Assembly: GCA_016715405.1 (NCBI GenBank)
Contig: JADKAE010000021.1
Location: 3,022 to 67,021 of the forward strand
Length of the DNA: 64,000 bases
Direction: 5' to 3'
Origin: Saprospiraceae bacterium
Lineage (GTDB): Bacteria > Bacteroidota > Bacteroidia > Chitinophagales > Saprospiraceae
Below the pieces are notes generated by a model that worked only from the letters and a program-made list of their open reading frames with translations, searched no databases and had not been told where the DNA came from. A program made the translations under genes and the position numbers. Position 1 is the stretch's first letter, and every line of letters starts with the position of its first letter. Shown piece after piece: positions 1 through 10,656 of the stretch.

Positions 1-1695
1 ATTAGCGCAATTTTCTTTTTTGAGGTGAAACCGGCACAGTCCGTTGTCGGTGCTCACCCACAAGCAGGAATCGCCCTCCGACAAGATACCGTTGATGAAG
101 TTGTTGGGGAGGCCGTTTTCGGTGGTATACACTTTTATCTCTCTGGTGGCCAGGTTCATTTTGTGCAAACCGTTGGCGGTGCCGATCCAGAGGTTGCCGG
201 CAGCATCTTCGTAAACGGCGTTGATCTGTTTGTGCCGCAGTTGTCCTTTGCCTTCTCCCAGGCGTTTGATGCGGCCTTTTTTGGGGTCAATCTGCCACAA
301 GCCGTTATTGAGGGTGCCTACCCAGATGAAATCGCTCGTTTTGCCTTGGTACAAGTAGCTGATACGCCCGTCGAGGCTATCCCATTTGCCCTGGTAGTCT
401 TCGAATCGCGTCAGTTTCTTTGTGGTCGGCTGGTAATTGAACAGGGAATATTCATACCCGAACCACATGAGGCCTTTCGCGTCAACCATAACGGCGCCGA
501 GGTCAATGTTGGGCATGCGAAACAAGGTATCGACCTGTAGCGTGCGCAAGTCGATACGCCAGCCGTTGCCGGTCCACAAAGCATTATCGTGGTAAAGCAG
601 CCCGAAGGGGTAGTTGAAATAATCATTGGAAGGGAAAAGTGGGCGCAGCGAGTTGATGCGGGGTCGAGTACGTGAATGGAATTGTAATACGAAATATAAA
701 TGCGTCCTTGTTCGTCTTCGGTAATGCCGCGGGTGCTGCAATACACGTTGCTGCAGTATTCGCTGCCTCCGCTGAGGTAGTGGGAAAAGAGGTTGTTAGA
801 CTGCACAATTTTTATAGCCCCAAAATCGGAGGCGACCCAGACTACTCCTGAGCGGTCTTTGAAGATTTGCCGGTAGGTGCAGATATTTTTGACGGTCTGC
901 CGGATGGGGTCGTCGTAATCTACCATCTGTCCGCTGAGGGCGTCGTAGTACCAGAGCGTGCCGGCGCCGCCGATCCACAGATGTCCTTCGGGTTCTACAA
1001 ATAATGCGTTGGCCTGGATATTAGCCGGCAGCCGCTTGTTGATGGGATGCGGCAGGGGCTGTGCGGCGCCTTCCGCCAGGGTATACACATGGCCGTTGCC
1101 AAGCAAGATCCAAAGTGCGCCCTTCCTTTCCTGAAGTTGTACGATACGCGATAAAGTGCGGTCCTTTCCGCGCAGGGGCAGCTCTATTTTACTTTCGAGG
1201 CGTCCGTTGGGCTGAATTTTCCACAGCTCATTTTCAAAAGCGCCCACATACAGTGAATTTCCCAGGCGAGCAAAAGGCCGCCGCGCGTAGGCGCCATCCA
1301 ATTCCAGTACTGCCTCAAGGTCGCCACCGGGATTTACTTTCAGCAGCGTATTGCCGGCCGATTTTTCGTTGTAGACCGCGCTCCACACCGAGCCGTCGAT
1401 ATCCTGGAACAGGCTGTGAGGCACCATCGCTTCGCGTCGTACCGCTGTTTCATTTCTCAGCCGAATGCGATGAAAGCGACCTTCGGCCGGATTAAATACA
1501 GTCAGAAAATCGGTCTTGCTCGATTTTGAACACGTTGCGGTGGCTGAGGCCGTCTTCAAATTCGTAGACTTTGATCTGGTATTGGTCGTTTTGGGCTACG
1601 GTTATGCCGGTAAGTTGCCACACCAATAGCCATGCCAGCGCAAATTTTGCGGCAAACGGCCATAGGGCTGGTAGTCTGGTGTGCGTTGTTTTCAT
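1..1695 (-). CDS. Two-component-regulator-type propeller sensor protein (3' end off window, frameshifted)
   Basis: The protein begins with a signal peptide (hydrophobic stretch ending ...GITVAQ), then the typical start of a 'reg_prop' ligand-sensing beta-propeller (EFEDGLSHRNVFKIEQD). Many propeller blade motifs follow, such as GSVWSAVYN, GHLWIGGAGTLWYYD, GVVWVASDFGAIK, and near the left edge LWVSTDNGLCRF. In Bacteroidota such propellers form the periplasmic sensor half of hybrid two-component systems or stand-alone transcriptional sensors. The output domain lies beyond the left edge, so its type cannot be told. Two frame changes are needed, near 1510 and near 640. Both sides of each keep propeller sequence, so the gene is probably intact in the organism. 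The start at 1695 is chosen for the signal peptide. Confidence 0.75.
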
Positions 1696-1793
1696 ATTTC
1701 CAAAGATACGATATACCGCATTGCGTCAATCCTTACTTTTTATTCTCTGGGTTGAGTAACGTGCGTTTATGGTAATTTCTACTTTGCGGAGTT

Positions 1794-4700
1794 TCATGGT
1801 ATCCGGGTCGTAAGCGACCTGAGGCCGTTAGGGTCGACGGCGCCTTTGACGGGCGTCTGCGGGTTGTGAACGGGTTGCTTTGTTATTATTAAACTGCCCC
1901 TTTGAATGTAGTTGCGCAATACGCCTTTGTTGTAGTTGGTAATCGCATTTTCCATGGTTTCTACCCTGTTGTCGGCAATCCGCCAGGCTGCCGATGCTCG
2001 AACCTTCGGATATAGCGCTATATCCCGCCAGGTGATTTCTACCTGGTCGCCTTTTGACAGCATACCCGATAGATTAGCCAATAGCTGGTTTGAAGTCATT
2101 ATTGCCTTTTTGCAGATCGTTTTGGAAAAAGCGACTCATCAACTCGTCTGCTATTGGTATTTTGTTGAAGCGTTGTGTTTTTCGCAATTGATCATGTAAT
2201 CTTTTTGTTTGATTGAAAAATAATTGTATTCGGATTCGTAATCGCTTCTGGCTGATTTTTCTGGTGATCTGTGGTCAAAATATACCGTGATTGGCTCCTG
2301 CTGCGTATTTGTTCCTTGCTGTGGAGGGGGCTCCTTTTCAGTAAATTGCATAAATACATTAACGGTATAATTATCACGGTCTGTTGGCAATTCAAATGCG
2401 GTAGTAGCACTATTAAAACCTTGTTTAACTATACGTATTGAGTACTTTTTACCGCTTGTTCCTGTAAATAAATTGGTTGCTCCATCAGTCACAAAGACCG
2501 ATTTAACAAGTTTTTGACTGCCATCGTCTAGCACTTCACTCAATTCAATGTTTGTCCCGTATATATATGCTTCAACAGGGCTTGAAGTCACGGAGATGCT
2601 AACGGTCCGGGTTTCCTGGGGGATCGGATCCTGTCGCAGGGGAGTGAGGTTGGCAGTGTAGCTACCGCTGGTCCAATCCCGTGCAGAGAGGCGTTCGCTG
2701 TATGGCCGGTAGCCCGATACACTTACGGTAACAAAGCGCCGGAAGGCGTTTTTTCTGTCGACTCAATCCGGAAATCGCCATTGCGCAGGGCAATAGCTGC
2801 ACGCGACTCATTGTCGTTCCCCAGCGTGTATGCCACCCGGGCATCGTTGTTGTTAATCCGCTCTTTGGTGTTTGCGTCTACCAGTTGGATATTCAGACTG
2901 TATACGTCCGGTAGCTGGATGGTGTTTTTTTTGTTGTCAATATTGCGACCTGTGGGCAGGCGTAATTTATTAGGTTGGGCCGCCCAGGTTTGCGTATGGG
3001 CTATTACAAGCTGCGCCACGGCGGTTCGCGTACGCGGCGTAATGAGCCGCACGCGCAGGCTGTCGGTGCGGAGGTCTGCATCCAGGCGCAGGGGTTTTCG
3101 AAGTACCAGCGTATCGACGCCTTGCCCCGGGCGGGCCACTGCGCCGGCAATAGTAAATCCACGCGGCACGGCGCCTTTGTCGTCGAGTGGCGCCAGGTCG
3201 AGGCGCAGGTCGCTGTATTGGCCGGGGTCGTAATAGTATTCCACTACGACCGGCAACTCACCGTTGCGGCCTTCCAGTACGCGCACGTCGAGGATGCGCG
3301 AGGCGCGTATGCCCAACAGGGTCTCGAGGTTGGGGGCGTAGCGCAGATTTTTGAAAAAAGAACTATCGGTAAGCGCCAATAGCTGCGTGTAGTAAGCCGT
3401 AGCCGAGTCGCGCTGGTCGAGGTAGAAGTGGATGAGGCCGACGCCGTGCAGCGCTTCCAGGTTGACTTCGGCTAATGCATTGGTGTAATCGGCGAGGGGC
3501 CGGGTAGCCCGTCTGAACAGTTGTTGCACACCCGGCAGCGCCTCTATATCCAGCGAATCTTCGAGGAAAGACTGGTATTGCTGCTGGGCGGCGTTGTAGT
3601 ATACCTTGTTCAAGTTGTCGTAAGCTACGAAATAATCACCTACAAAATCCGTAGCTATCTGCATGATAGTTGCGGGCTTTCTAAAATCTATAGCTTTCGG
3701 AAGTAGGCGATAGCAGAAGTATCTTTGGTTTCATCCCATTGCCGCACACCCATGTTGTTGTAAACAATAGCACTGTCAATTTTGAGGGTTTCTTTTACAA
3801 AAAAGGCATGGCGCAAGCTGTCGGGGTCGGTCGCACACTCGCCGAAAACGGAAGTGCAGAGGGCATCGGTGCCCGAAAGGCCGCGCATGAGGCCGAGGAG
3901 TATCAGGAACAAAGCCAATAGCCCTGAGGCCCACCAGAAGTCAGAGGTAAAGAAGGGGCGATTTTTGGTGATGGGGGGAGGGGGCGAATCGGCCAGGCCT
4001 TTAGCGAGAAAGGTGGTTAAGTCTTCACCGCCGCTGCGCCTCAGCTTGTTACCACCGCCTTTCGTCGGCACGCTGCTGGTGTAACTCGTATGCCTCCCGA
4101 CTACCTGATTGAGCTCGGCTTCCTGTTTTTTGTTGAGGATGCCCTTTTCAATCATATAGCGGATGGCATCCTGGTAGGATTTGTCGTCGGGATTGATGGC
4201 AAATTGCTGGATGGCCAGGTTGGTCTGGGCTTCGAGGTTGGCGTGGCCGTTGAGGGTATTGTCGATTACGGCCTGCAATTCTTCTTTTACAGCCTGGCGG
4301 GCCAGCTTTTCTGCTTCAGGGTCGAGGTCGTCGAGCATTTCTTCGCGCAGGCGCGGGTCGAGGCGGCCGCTCTGCATCCAGGGTATCCGGGACAGACGCA
4401 GCAGGTTGTCGTAGGAGACTACCACGCCTTTTGGCGCCAGGGCTTTCCCTATGGCCAGGGTGATTTCCCAGGTGGGCGTGGGATACACGGCCAGCGCCCG
4501 CAGCCAGGTGAGCAGTTGGGGGTATCCTTCGAGGTACTCCTCATGGTCTTGCAAAGTGCGCCAGCGGCGGTAGTTGAGGTCGCCTTCCTGGCGGCGATTT
4601 TGCTGTATGGATTCCCATTGGGTGTATACCAGGGGCAGATCTTCGGTTTCGAGGCCGGCTTCTACGTAGGTGGCTGCGTCGCCCAGTCCGCGTATGTCCG

Positions 4701-6420
4701 CAGGGAAGAGGGCAAAAAACTGATAAAGGATGCCTTCGCGGAAGGTCCACGATCGCGGCGGCAGGGGCGTAAGCAGCAGGCGATGCCGCCAGGGCCGGAA
4801 CCCCGCCTGGTAGTCGGCGCGCAACCGTGGGCGTTCTGTGGCGTAGGGATCGAGCAGGGCGTGGGCGTTGCCCATCACTACGAGCCGGTGCTCGGGGTAT
4901 AGCCGGTGCAGTACGTCGAGCGAGACGCCGGTGGGATACGCGTGATTCCAAAACCGGTGAAAATCGGTATCGTAATAAAATATGTCGAGGTGGACGTCCT
5001 GCGAGCGCAATTGGCCGGCCAGGTACTGAAACAGCCGGGTTTGGTGGCTGAGGTGCGTCTGTTCGTCTACCAGCATCAAATAATCGGTAGGCCGGGTATT
5101 GTAGCGGAAGCGAAATTCAGGGAAGCCACCTTTGTTAATAGTGGCTTTTACAGTAGCCGGCACATCTACGAGCCTTACCAGTCCTTCCTGACGCAAGCGC
5201 AAGGCGTCGGCCAGGCGGTATTGCTCGCGGGAGGGGCGGATTTGGCCGTCCTGGTTGCGCCAGGGAATAAAATACGGTGCGCGGTCGGTTGATTCCAATT
5301 TGGGCGCCTGAGGCGGCGGGGGTGGTTTCGGTTTTTCGCGCAAGGCCCATTTTACCCAAAAAAACAGCATGGTAAGGGCAAGCAATACCATGGCTATCCA
5401 GGCGCCCCAACTGAATACGGCGGTGGCGCTATAGGTGTCTTCATAGAGCGGAAATTCGGGCAGATAGGCTTTTTCGCGGCCAATGTCGACGGCTTTGGAG
5501 AAACTCGATTCACAGAAGCTGGAGGCTATGGTATCGCGCACGGTAAGCGTGACGGTATAGCGTATGTTTTTGTCGTAGCTGTGTTTGGCGCTGATCCCCT
5601 TCCCCTCGGCGCCGTCGCCAAAATCCCATTCGTAGCTGAACCCCTTGCGGTCGGCGGCTTCGGCTTTAAAGGTGACCTGCCGGGCATCAGTGCTGCTTTT
5701 TTGGATAACGATATCTTTGATTTCGGGTGGGTCGGCGCAGTTGATGCGAAGGGGCATATTGATCTCAAGAGAATCGTTGCCACTCCGGTGGAAGGCAAAA
5801 AGTTGAACTGTTTTGTCGTAGCCGCCTTGGAGCGAATCGAGTACAAAGGTCCAGTCGTAGGTGGTATCGCGGCGTTCAACGGGGCCGGTCGTCGCCGTCC
5901 ATCAGCCGCCATTCAAAGCGATACTCGAGCGAGTCGGCGATGGTGGAGCTATTTACAAACAAAAAAGTATCGCCTACCGCCTCTCCGCCCGACTTGTAAA
6001 AACCGACCACAACGTCCGGTTTTCCTTGGGGTGGTACCAGCCACTTGTAGAGTTCGTAACCCAGCCATAAAGCGGCCAGCGCGCTCAGCAACCACCAGAT
6101 GGGAGGAGGAATATACTTCCACCAGCGTTTGCGCGGCGGCAGTGGCAGCGGCATTTGCATATCATTCCACCACAGGTCGAAAACCTCATAAAAACGGGCT
6201 TGTTCTGCGGCGCTTTTGGTGAGCACCGGCGCCAGCAGGTATTTGAGGCGCGCGGGTTCTTTCAGGAATGCTTTGGCGGGGCCGTTGAGCACTTCCCATA
6301 CTCGCAGCCGCTCTGAGGGGGTAATCTGAAATCCCGAGAGTTCGAGGCGCTGGATGAGGCGCTCTGCCGGAAGGTTGATATGTGGAGCAGGCTGGTCCGT
6401 GATTTTTTGTTTTACATCAT
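1794..6420 (-). CDS. Large membrane protein: PKD-like, degenerate vWA, TPR and PEGA-like regions (frameshifted)
   Basis: I read about 1,540 residues as one gene across frame changes near 5870, 3690, 2730, 2160 and 2100. Order from the N terminus: short helical cytoplasmic part; TM1 (PPIWWLLSALAALWLGYEL); two Ig/PKD-like domains with a clear PKD core (YEWDFGDG) and C-terminal VTLTVRD; TM2 (WIAMVLLALTMLFFWVKWAL); a cytoplasmic vWA-like fold (DYLMLVDEQTHLSHQTRLF ... RLVVMGNAHALLDP) whose MIDAS DxSxS is degenerate; a helical region; TM3 (ASGLLALFLILLGLMRGL); then TPR-like helices and Ig/PEGA-like strands. The predicted topology places PKD and TPR/PEGA parts outside and the vWA inside. It lies directly after MoxR and is the third gene of that operon. 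In MoxR-vWA systems the AAA+ ATPase remodels a vWA partner. No clear ATG lies in the first frame near 6420, so the start is uncertain. The effector activity, if any, is unknown. Confidence 0.7.
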
Positions 6421-7359
6421 GGCCCGGATAGCTTCCAGGTCTTCTTTTGTTTTCACCAAAATGGTCAGATTATCCCGCAGATGCGTTTGCTGGGCGGCGG
6501 CGTCGAGTTCAAAGATCTTTTCCATTTCCAGTATGCGCAGCCAGGAGATCAACTCGGCGGTAGCCGGCGGTTTTCGCACAGCGCGCTGGCGAACGATCGT
6601 AAACTTCTCGATAAGCTCGCTGAGCAGTTGGTCGGTGTACTGGGTAGCGCCGCCGAGTTGGGCTTTGGCGATTTCCAGCAATTGCTGGGGGCTGGGGAAG
6701 GGGATATGGTAAAACACGCAGCGTCGCAAAAAGGCGTCGGGCAGGTTTTTTTCTGAATTGCTGGTCAGGATAACCACAATACGCTGTTCGGGGCCGCGGC
6801 TCACGCGGTAGTTGTCCTGTTCTTTTATAAAAAATTCGAGGTTTTCGATCTCGTTGAGCAGGTCGTTGGGAAAATCGCGTGGGGCTTTGTCGATTTCGTC
6901 GATAAGTACTACCGAACTTTGGGCTTTGTCTTCCAGCGGTGTCTTGAATTTGCTGCGATCCAATGCGCCGGGGTTGGTTAATGCGATTGCTTTGCCGAGG
7001 GCCTGCAAGTCAATAAAGTCGGCGGTCTGCGGCGTACCCTGGCCCACGTCGCGTTTGATATTGGCGGCCTGAAAATGCCCCAGGGCGTCGTAGAGGTAAA
7101 AAAGGTCGCGGGAGGAAGAAGACGTTTTGGTGTAAAACTCCAGCGGCCTCGCCGAAAAGGCGTATTTGCCCTTGTCTTTTGCGAGCTCGTGGGCCACTTT
7201 GAAAGCCAGCTTGGTTTTGCCGGTGCCGGGTTCGCCGGTGAGCAACAGGGGTTGGTTGAGTGCAATAGCCACCTCGACGGCGTTGCGCAAGCCCTCATCC
7301 ATGATGTATCGCTCAGGGTCGAAGGGGATAGTAAGGTTGGGAAGTATCCTGATCTTCAT
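6412..7359 (-). CDS. MoxR-family AAA+ ATPase
   Basis: Intact 315-residue protein. Walker A GEPGTGKT is at 42-49, Walker B VVLIDEID at about 150-157, sensor 1 TSN at 199-201, and an RR pair at about 212 fits the arginine finger. MoxR ATPases act as hexameric remodelling chaperones, usually with a vWA-domain partner. The start codon overlaps the stop of the upstream iSTAND gene by 4 bp, and the stop sits against the start of the large vWA-like membrane protein, so translation is probably coupled along the operon. The length is normal for the family. The specific substrate is inferred to be the vWA domain of the next gene. Confidence 0.93.
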   Translation of the reverse strand: MKIRILPNLTIPFDPERYIMDEGLRNAVEVAIALNQPLLLTGEPGTGKTKLAFKVAHELAKDKGKYAFSARPLEFYTKTSSSSRDLFYLYDALGHFQAANIKRDVGQGTPQTADFIDLQALGKAIALTNPGALDRSKFKTPLEDKAQSSVVLIDEIDKAPRDFPNDLLNEIENLEFFIKEQDNYRVSRGPEQRIVVILTSNSEKNLPDAFLRRCVFYHIPFPSPQQLLEIAKAQLGGATQYTDQLLSELIEKFTIVRQRAVRKPPATAELISWLRILEMEKIFELDAAAQQTHLRDNLTILVKTKEDLEAIRAMM

Positions 7360-8453
7360 CGGATATAGCGTTTGTTGTAATCGTCAATTATTTTGAGGAG
7401 GGACATTTCTACGTCCTCCATATAAAATTCCTGTTGGTCTCTAAAGTGTTCGTCCATCAGCGCTTTCCGGTCGCGGGTAGTAGGGGCTATTTTTTTATAT
7501 TTTTCAAACCAGCGGCCTATGTCGCGGGTGGCCACCATATCGAGTTCGGGTAAAGCCTGGATGATATCAGTGCGTTGGACGAGGGTTTCTACCTGGGTTT
7601 TCACCTCCTCGTCTCCCTCGTCATATTCTAAGGCAAAAAAGAAGAGAAAGGTGGGATAATTGGCCGGCAAATCCACCTGGCAAAAGTTTTTAATAAACCA
7701 GCCTGCTGCTTCGGGCGTAAGTTGGGGGTCCCAGTCAAACTGGCTGATGTGCAGGTTGACGCTCACAAAATCGCGGGCGGTAAGTCCCTGCAATTTCGGA
7801 CTGCGTTCGGCTGCGTAGTACAGGTTGCGATCCAAAAGCGGCTCGTGTTCGTTGACGGGGATGCCCAGCGCCGCAAAAAGGCTTTTGACGATATTTTTTT
7901 TGTAAATATCGATATCATTGCTGAATTCGAAGGTGAATTCGAATTGCAGAGACTTGCAGGTGGAGCTAAGTTCGGGGTTGAGGTAGTCGAGCAGGCGGCC
8001 TTCGAGGTCGTAGGCAATGCGTTTGAACATGCCCTCGTGCGACTGCCGCTCGTCGCCGTAGAGGTAGTAGAAATGGGCTTTTTTACCGGCGGCGGCTCCA
8101 AAGATGCGGCCGAAGGTATCGCTCTGATCCACGCGGTCGCAGGTATGGCAGTGGTAATCGTGCAAAGCGTCACTTGTCGAAGGGGCGGGGCCGTCGGCCG
8201 CTGCGCGTATTTCGCCGATAAAAACCAATACGCCCTGATTGATGCGCTGTAGCGTCACGGCGTATTCTTCGCGGGTGAGCAGGCCTTTGAAGTAATCCGA
8301 TTTGGAGGTGTTGAGGCGAGCCAGTTGAAGCTCTATTTCCGTAAGTTTAGCCGGGGCGTGCGACTGTACCCATAGCTTTAGCGCTTCGAGGGCAATGTCG
8401 GTTTGTCCATCGGTCAATTGCTGGCTAATATCGCTTAAGGAAGGCGCTGGCAT
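7356..8453 (-). CDS. EAD11-iSTAND protein (effector-associated adaptor plus inactive STAND NTPase)
   Basis: Intact, 365 residues. Residues 5-82 form a three-helix adaptor of the EAD11 type (GQTDIALEALKLW ... LLTREEYAVTLQRINQGVL). The rest resembles the iSTAND module: where a P-loop is expected (about 130-141) the sequence reads YLYGDERQSHEG, without the GK[ST] needed to bind ATP, and winged-helix-like C-terminal segments follow. Kaur, Burroughs, Iyer and Aravind described effector-associated domains and inactive STANDs linked to MoxR-vWA pairs in NTP-dependent conflict systems. The arrangement here (iSTAND, MoxR, vWA protein) fits that ternary type. It is first in the operon and overlaps MoxR by 4 bp. 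The adaptor is predicted to recruit other EAD-carrying proteins; see 35633-35959 and 53256-54166. Confidence 0.75.
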   Translation of the reverse strand: MPAPSLSDISQQLTDGQTDIALEALKLWVQSHAPAKLTEIELQLARLNTSKSDYFKGLLTREEYAVTLQRINQGVLVFIGEIRAAADGPAPSTSDALHDYHCHTCDRVDQSDTFGRIFGAAAGKKAHFYYLYGDERQSHEGMFKRIAYDLEGRLLDYLNPELSSTCKSLQFEFTFEFSNDIDIYKKNIVKSLFAALGIPVNEHEPLLDRNLYYAAERSPKLQGLTARDFVSVNLHISQFDWDPQLTPEAAGWFIKNFCQVDLPANYPTFLFFFALEYDEGDEEVKTQVETLVQRTDIIQALPELDMVATRDIGRWFEKYKKIAPTTRDRKALMDEHFRDQQEFYMEDVEMSLLKIIDDYNKRYIR

Positions 8454-8595
8454 ATACTATGGGCGGTGGCTTTTACGGTTTTAACTTGTAAATTTAACAA
8501 TATATTGGGCGGAATAGCGCGCATGTGGTGTAAAACAAGTCCGTTTTTTGTATTTTTAGTTTGAAAATTCAATTTATTCCAAAAAAAATAATCCG

Positions 8596-9119
8596 ATGGC
8601 CAACATTACCCGACCCGCAGAAGGGGAATACAATCCCTATTACAGCACGTATATTGATAAAGTAAGGGGCGACGACATCCTGATGACGCTCGAAGTCCAG
8701 CTGGAAAGTACGACGGAATTTATCCGCCGCTTCGACTACGACAAACAAGACTACCGCTATGCGGAAAATAAGTGGACGCCCAAAGAAGTATTCCTCCATA
8801 TCCTCGATGCCGAACGCGTTTTTGCCTACCGCGCCCTGCGCGTAGCCCGCGGCGACGAGACCCCCTACCCGGCTTCGACCAGGATCAATACGTACCCGAG
8901 TCGAATGCCGGCATTCGTAGCCTCGAAAGCATCGCCGAAGAATACGAAGCGGTGCGCAACGCCAGCTTGCAACTATTTCGCTATCTCACTGACGACCAAT
9001 TACAACGCCGGGGCGTAGCCAATAACAGTCCTATCAGTGCGCGGGCTCTGGCCTATATCATTGCCGGCCACGAGATTCACCACCTTGGGGTGCTGAGGGA
9101 GAGGTATTTGGGGAGGTAG
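8596..9119 (+). CDS. DinB-family protein (one frameshift)
   Basis: The N-terminal frame (MANITRPAEGEYNPYY...) and the C-terminal frame (...YIIAGHEIHHLGVLRERYLGR) join near 8870 to give a typical DinB/YfiT-like four-helix bundle of about 174 residues. The putative metal-binding histidines are in FLHILDAE and GHEIHHLGVL. Members are divalent-metal proteins. Some act as thiol (bacillithiol/mycothiol-type) transferases, but most have no assigned substrate. It is transcribed divergently from the iSTAND operon across a 140-bp gap. The frameshift lies in a run of C residues and is likely an assembly error. Confidence 0.8.
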
Positions 9120-9129
9120 GCGGAGGGGC

Positions 9130-9190
9130 GACTGTACGACTGTACGACTGTACGACTTTACGACTGTAGGACTGTGACTGACTTTACGAC
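9130..9190. repeat. Short tandem repeat, about 10-bp unit
   Basis: Reiterated GACTGTAC/GACTTTAC units just downstream of the DinB stop. Copies degrade towards the right. No coding potential was seen. Confidence 0.8.
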
Positions 9191-9212
9191 AATCTTGGGT
9201 TTTGTATTCAAT

Positions 9213-9328
9213 GCCGTCACCTCCCGGGGTGCTCCCAGGCCGTCACCATCCAGGCGGATACCCGTGCCGTCACCTCCAGGGGCGCTCCCAAGCCGTCACC
9301 TCCCAGGCGAATACCCAGGCCGTCACTT
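9213..9328. repeat. Alternating A/B tandem repeat, 26/27-bp units
   Basis: Every unit begins GCCGTCAC. Two kinds alternate: one ends ...GGGGTGCTCCCA (9213, 9266) and one ends ...AGGCGGATACCC or AGGCGAATACCC (9239, 9292). The real period is therefore about 53 bp. A fifth, truncated unit at 9319 runs into the stop codon of the minus-strand LamG gene. Confidence 0.85.
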
Positions 9329-10558
9329 CAACAGCGTAAGACTGCCTGTTGCCAGGAGTTCCACGCCGTTGCAGAAATGACTTATGCGGTAAAGTAGAAC
9401 GCCGGGATTAATAGTTTGGCCGTCGTAGGTGCCGTCCCATTTGGCGAAGGGATCGGTGGTATAGAATACGCGGTTGCCCCAGCGGTCGAAGATCTCGAAA
9501 GAGAGGAGTTCCTGCAGGGCGAAGGGGTTGCTGATGCCGTACTCATCGTTGAGGTCGTCGCCATTGGGGGTAAAGGCGCGGGGTAGATATACCACGTCGC
9601 AGACCAGTGAATTAGGGTCGACTACCGTCACTCGCAGGGAATCGCTGGCCACGCATGTGGATACGCTATCGCTCAGGCGCAGGGTATAGGTAAATGTGCC
9701 CGCTTGAGAGGGAGTAATCACCGGCTCCGGTGTATTCGAAGGGTTCACATCGCCCGCCGGCGTCCATTCGTATAACGTAGCGCAGGAATTATTGAGTCTG
9801 ATCTGTATGGGACTACCGAGGAAGATCAGCGTATCGCGGTTGTCGATCATATCCGGGGAGAGTTGGAGGCCTTCTATTTCGGCTTCTTTGAGTGCCCGGT
9901 TATAGATGCGCAGTTCGTCGATGAGGCCGTCGAAGGGTACTTCATTGCCGCCGATGCAATTGCTGCTGCCGATGGTGAAGTTGCCGTCGTTGAGGATATT
10001 CACGCGGGAGGCGGTGCCGAGGTCGCCGGCAAACTGGCCGTTGACGTACATTTTCAGGCGCAGGTTGTCGCGCACCAGCGCCACGTGTTGCCAACAAGAG
10101 GTATTGTCGATGGTGTGCACGAGGGATACGCCCTTGAGCGGGTCTTGAATCATTGCGGCGTTGAGGGTGCGGGTCTGGGGCACGTAGCGGATATAGAAGA
10201 TGTTTTCATCGCCGCAGTCGGCGCTGCGTTTCGACAGCAGATACTGGGTGCCGTTGATGCCTACCGGTTTGAAATAGAAGCTTATAGAAATATCTTCGGT
10301 GTCAAATTCTTTATTGACATTGTCGGAGCCGAGCACTACCAAAGCGTCGTCGCCGCCGTCGAGGCGCAGGGCCTGGCCGCTCACGCCGCATACGTAAGAG
10401 GGATCGCCGATTTCTACGCCCGTATTGGCGGAGTTGCCGGTGTCGTCTTGTGGGCCGATATTAAACGAATAATACGCTACAAGGCCTATATTGGTTTGCG
10501 CCTGAAGGCGAAAGGTCAACAGGGCAAAGGATAAAAATAAGAGAGAGAAGATGCGCAT
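9323..10558 (-). CDS. LamG-fold surface protein with gliding-motility (CHU_C) C-terminal domain
   Basis: 411 residues from the start chosen at 10558, which gives a clean signal peptide (MRIFSLLFLSFALLTFRLQA). A longer reading to 10702 would translate the repeat around 10657-10723 and is unlikely. Residues about 25-230 form a LamG/concanavalin-like jelly roll (GLVAYYSFN ... FDGLIDELRIYNRALKEAE). A short PKD/Ig-like piece follows (YEWTPAGDVNPS). The last 90 residues are the CHU_C type B type-IX-secretion sorting domain (YLPRAFTPNGDDLNDEYG ... FEIFDRWGNRVF). The protein is expected to be exported by T9SS and held at the cell surface, with the LamG part binding carbohydrate or protein. Confidence 0.88.
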   Translation of the reverse strand: MRIFSLLFLSFALLTFRLQAQTNIGLVAYYSFNIGPQDDTGNSANTGVEIGDPSYVCGVSGQALRLDGGDDALVVLGSDNVNKEFDTEDISISFYFKPVGINGTQYLLSKRSADCGDENIFYIRYVPQTRTLNAAMIQDPLKGVSLVHTIDNTSCWQHVALVRDNLRLKMYVNGQFAGDLGTASRVNILNDGNFTIGSSNCIGGNEVPFDGLIDELRIYNRALKEAEIEGLQLSPDMIDNRDTLIFLGSPIQIRLNNSCATLYEWTPAGDVNPSNTPEPVITPSQAGTFTYTLRLSDSVSTCVASDSLRVTVVDPNSLVCDVVYLPRAFTPNGDDLNDEYGISNPFALQELLSFEIFDRWGNRVFYTTDPFAKWDGTYDGQTINPGVLLYRISHFCNGVELLATGSLTLLK

Positions 10559-10656
10559 TTGCGGTAATGTTTTAATGAAATTGGCGTAGGTAGCCCAGTG
10601 ACTACAACGCCAAAAGCGGGCATTCATTTTTTGCCGGTGCAAATTTATAAGAAAGA

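Noticed and set aside
25..540. Open frame on the plus strand, 171 codons
   Set aside because: The opposite strand in this stretch encodes clear propeller blades (LWVSTDNGLCRF) of the leftmost gene; the plus frame is a shadow.
4090..4902. 270-codon open frame on the plus strand
   Set aside because: It is antisense to the vWA-like part of the large membrane protein and has no family pattern of its own.
9130..9328. Possible CRISPR array
   Set aside because: Units are contiguous with no unique spacers between them, and no cas genes are near.
9863..10534. 223-codon plus-strand frame opposite the LamG gene
   Set aside because: The minus strand has a LamG domain in an intact frame; the plus frame shows only mirrored codon bias.
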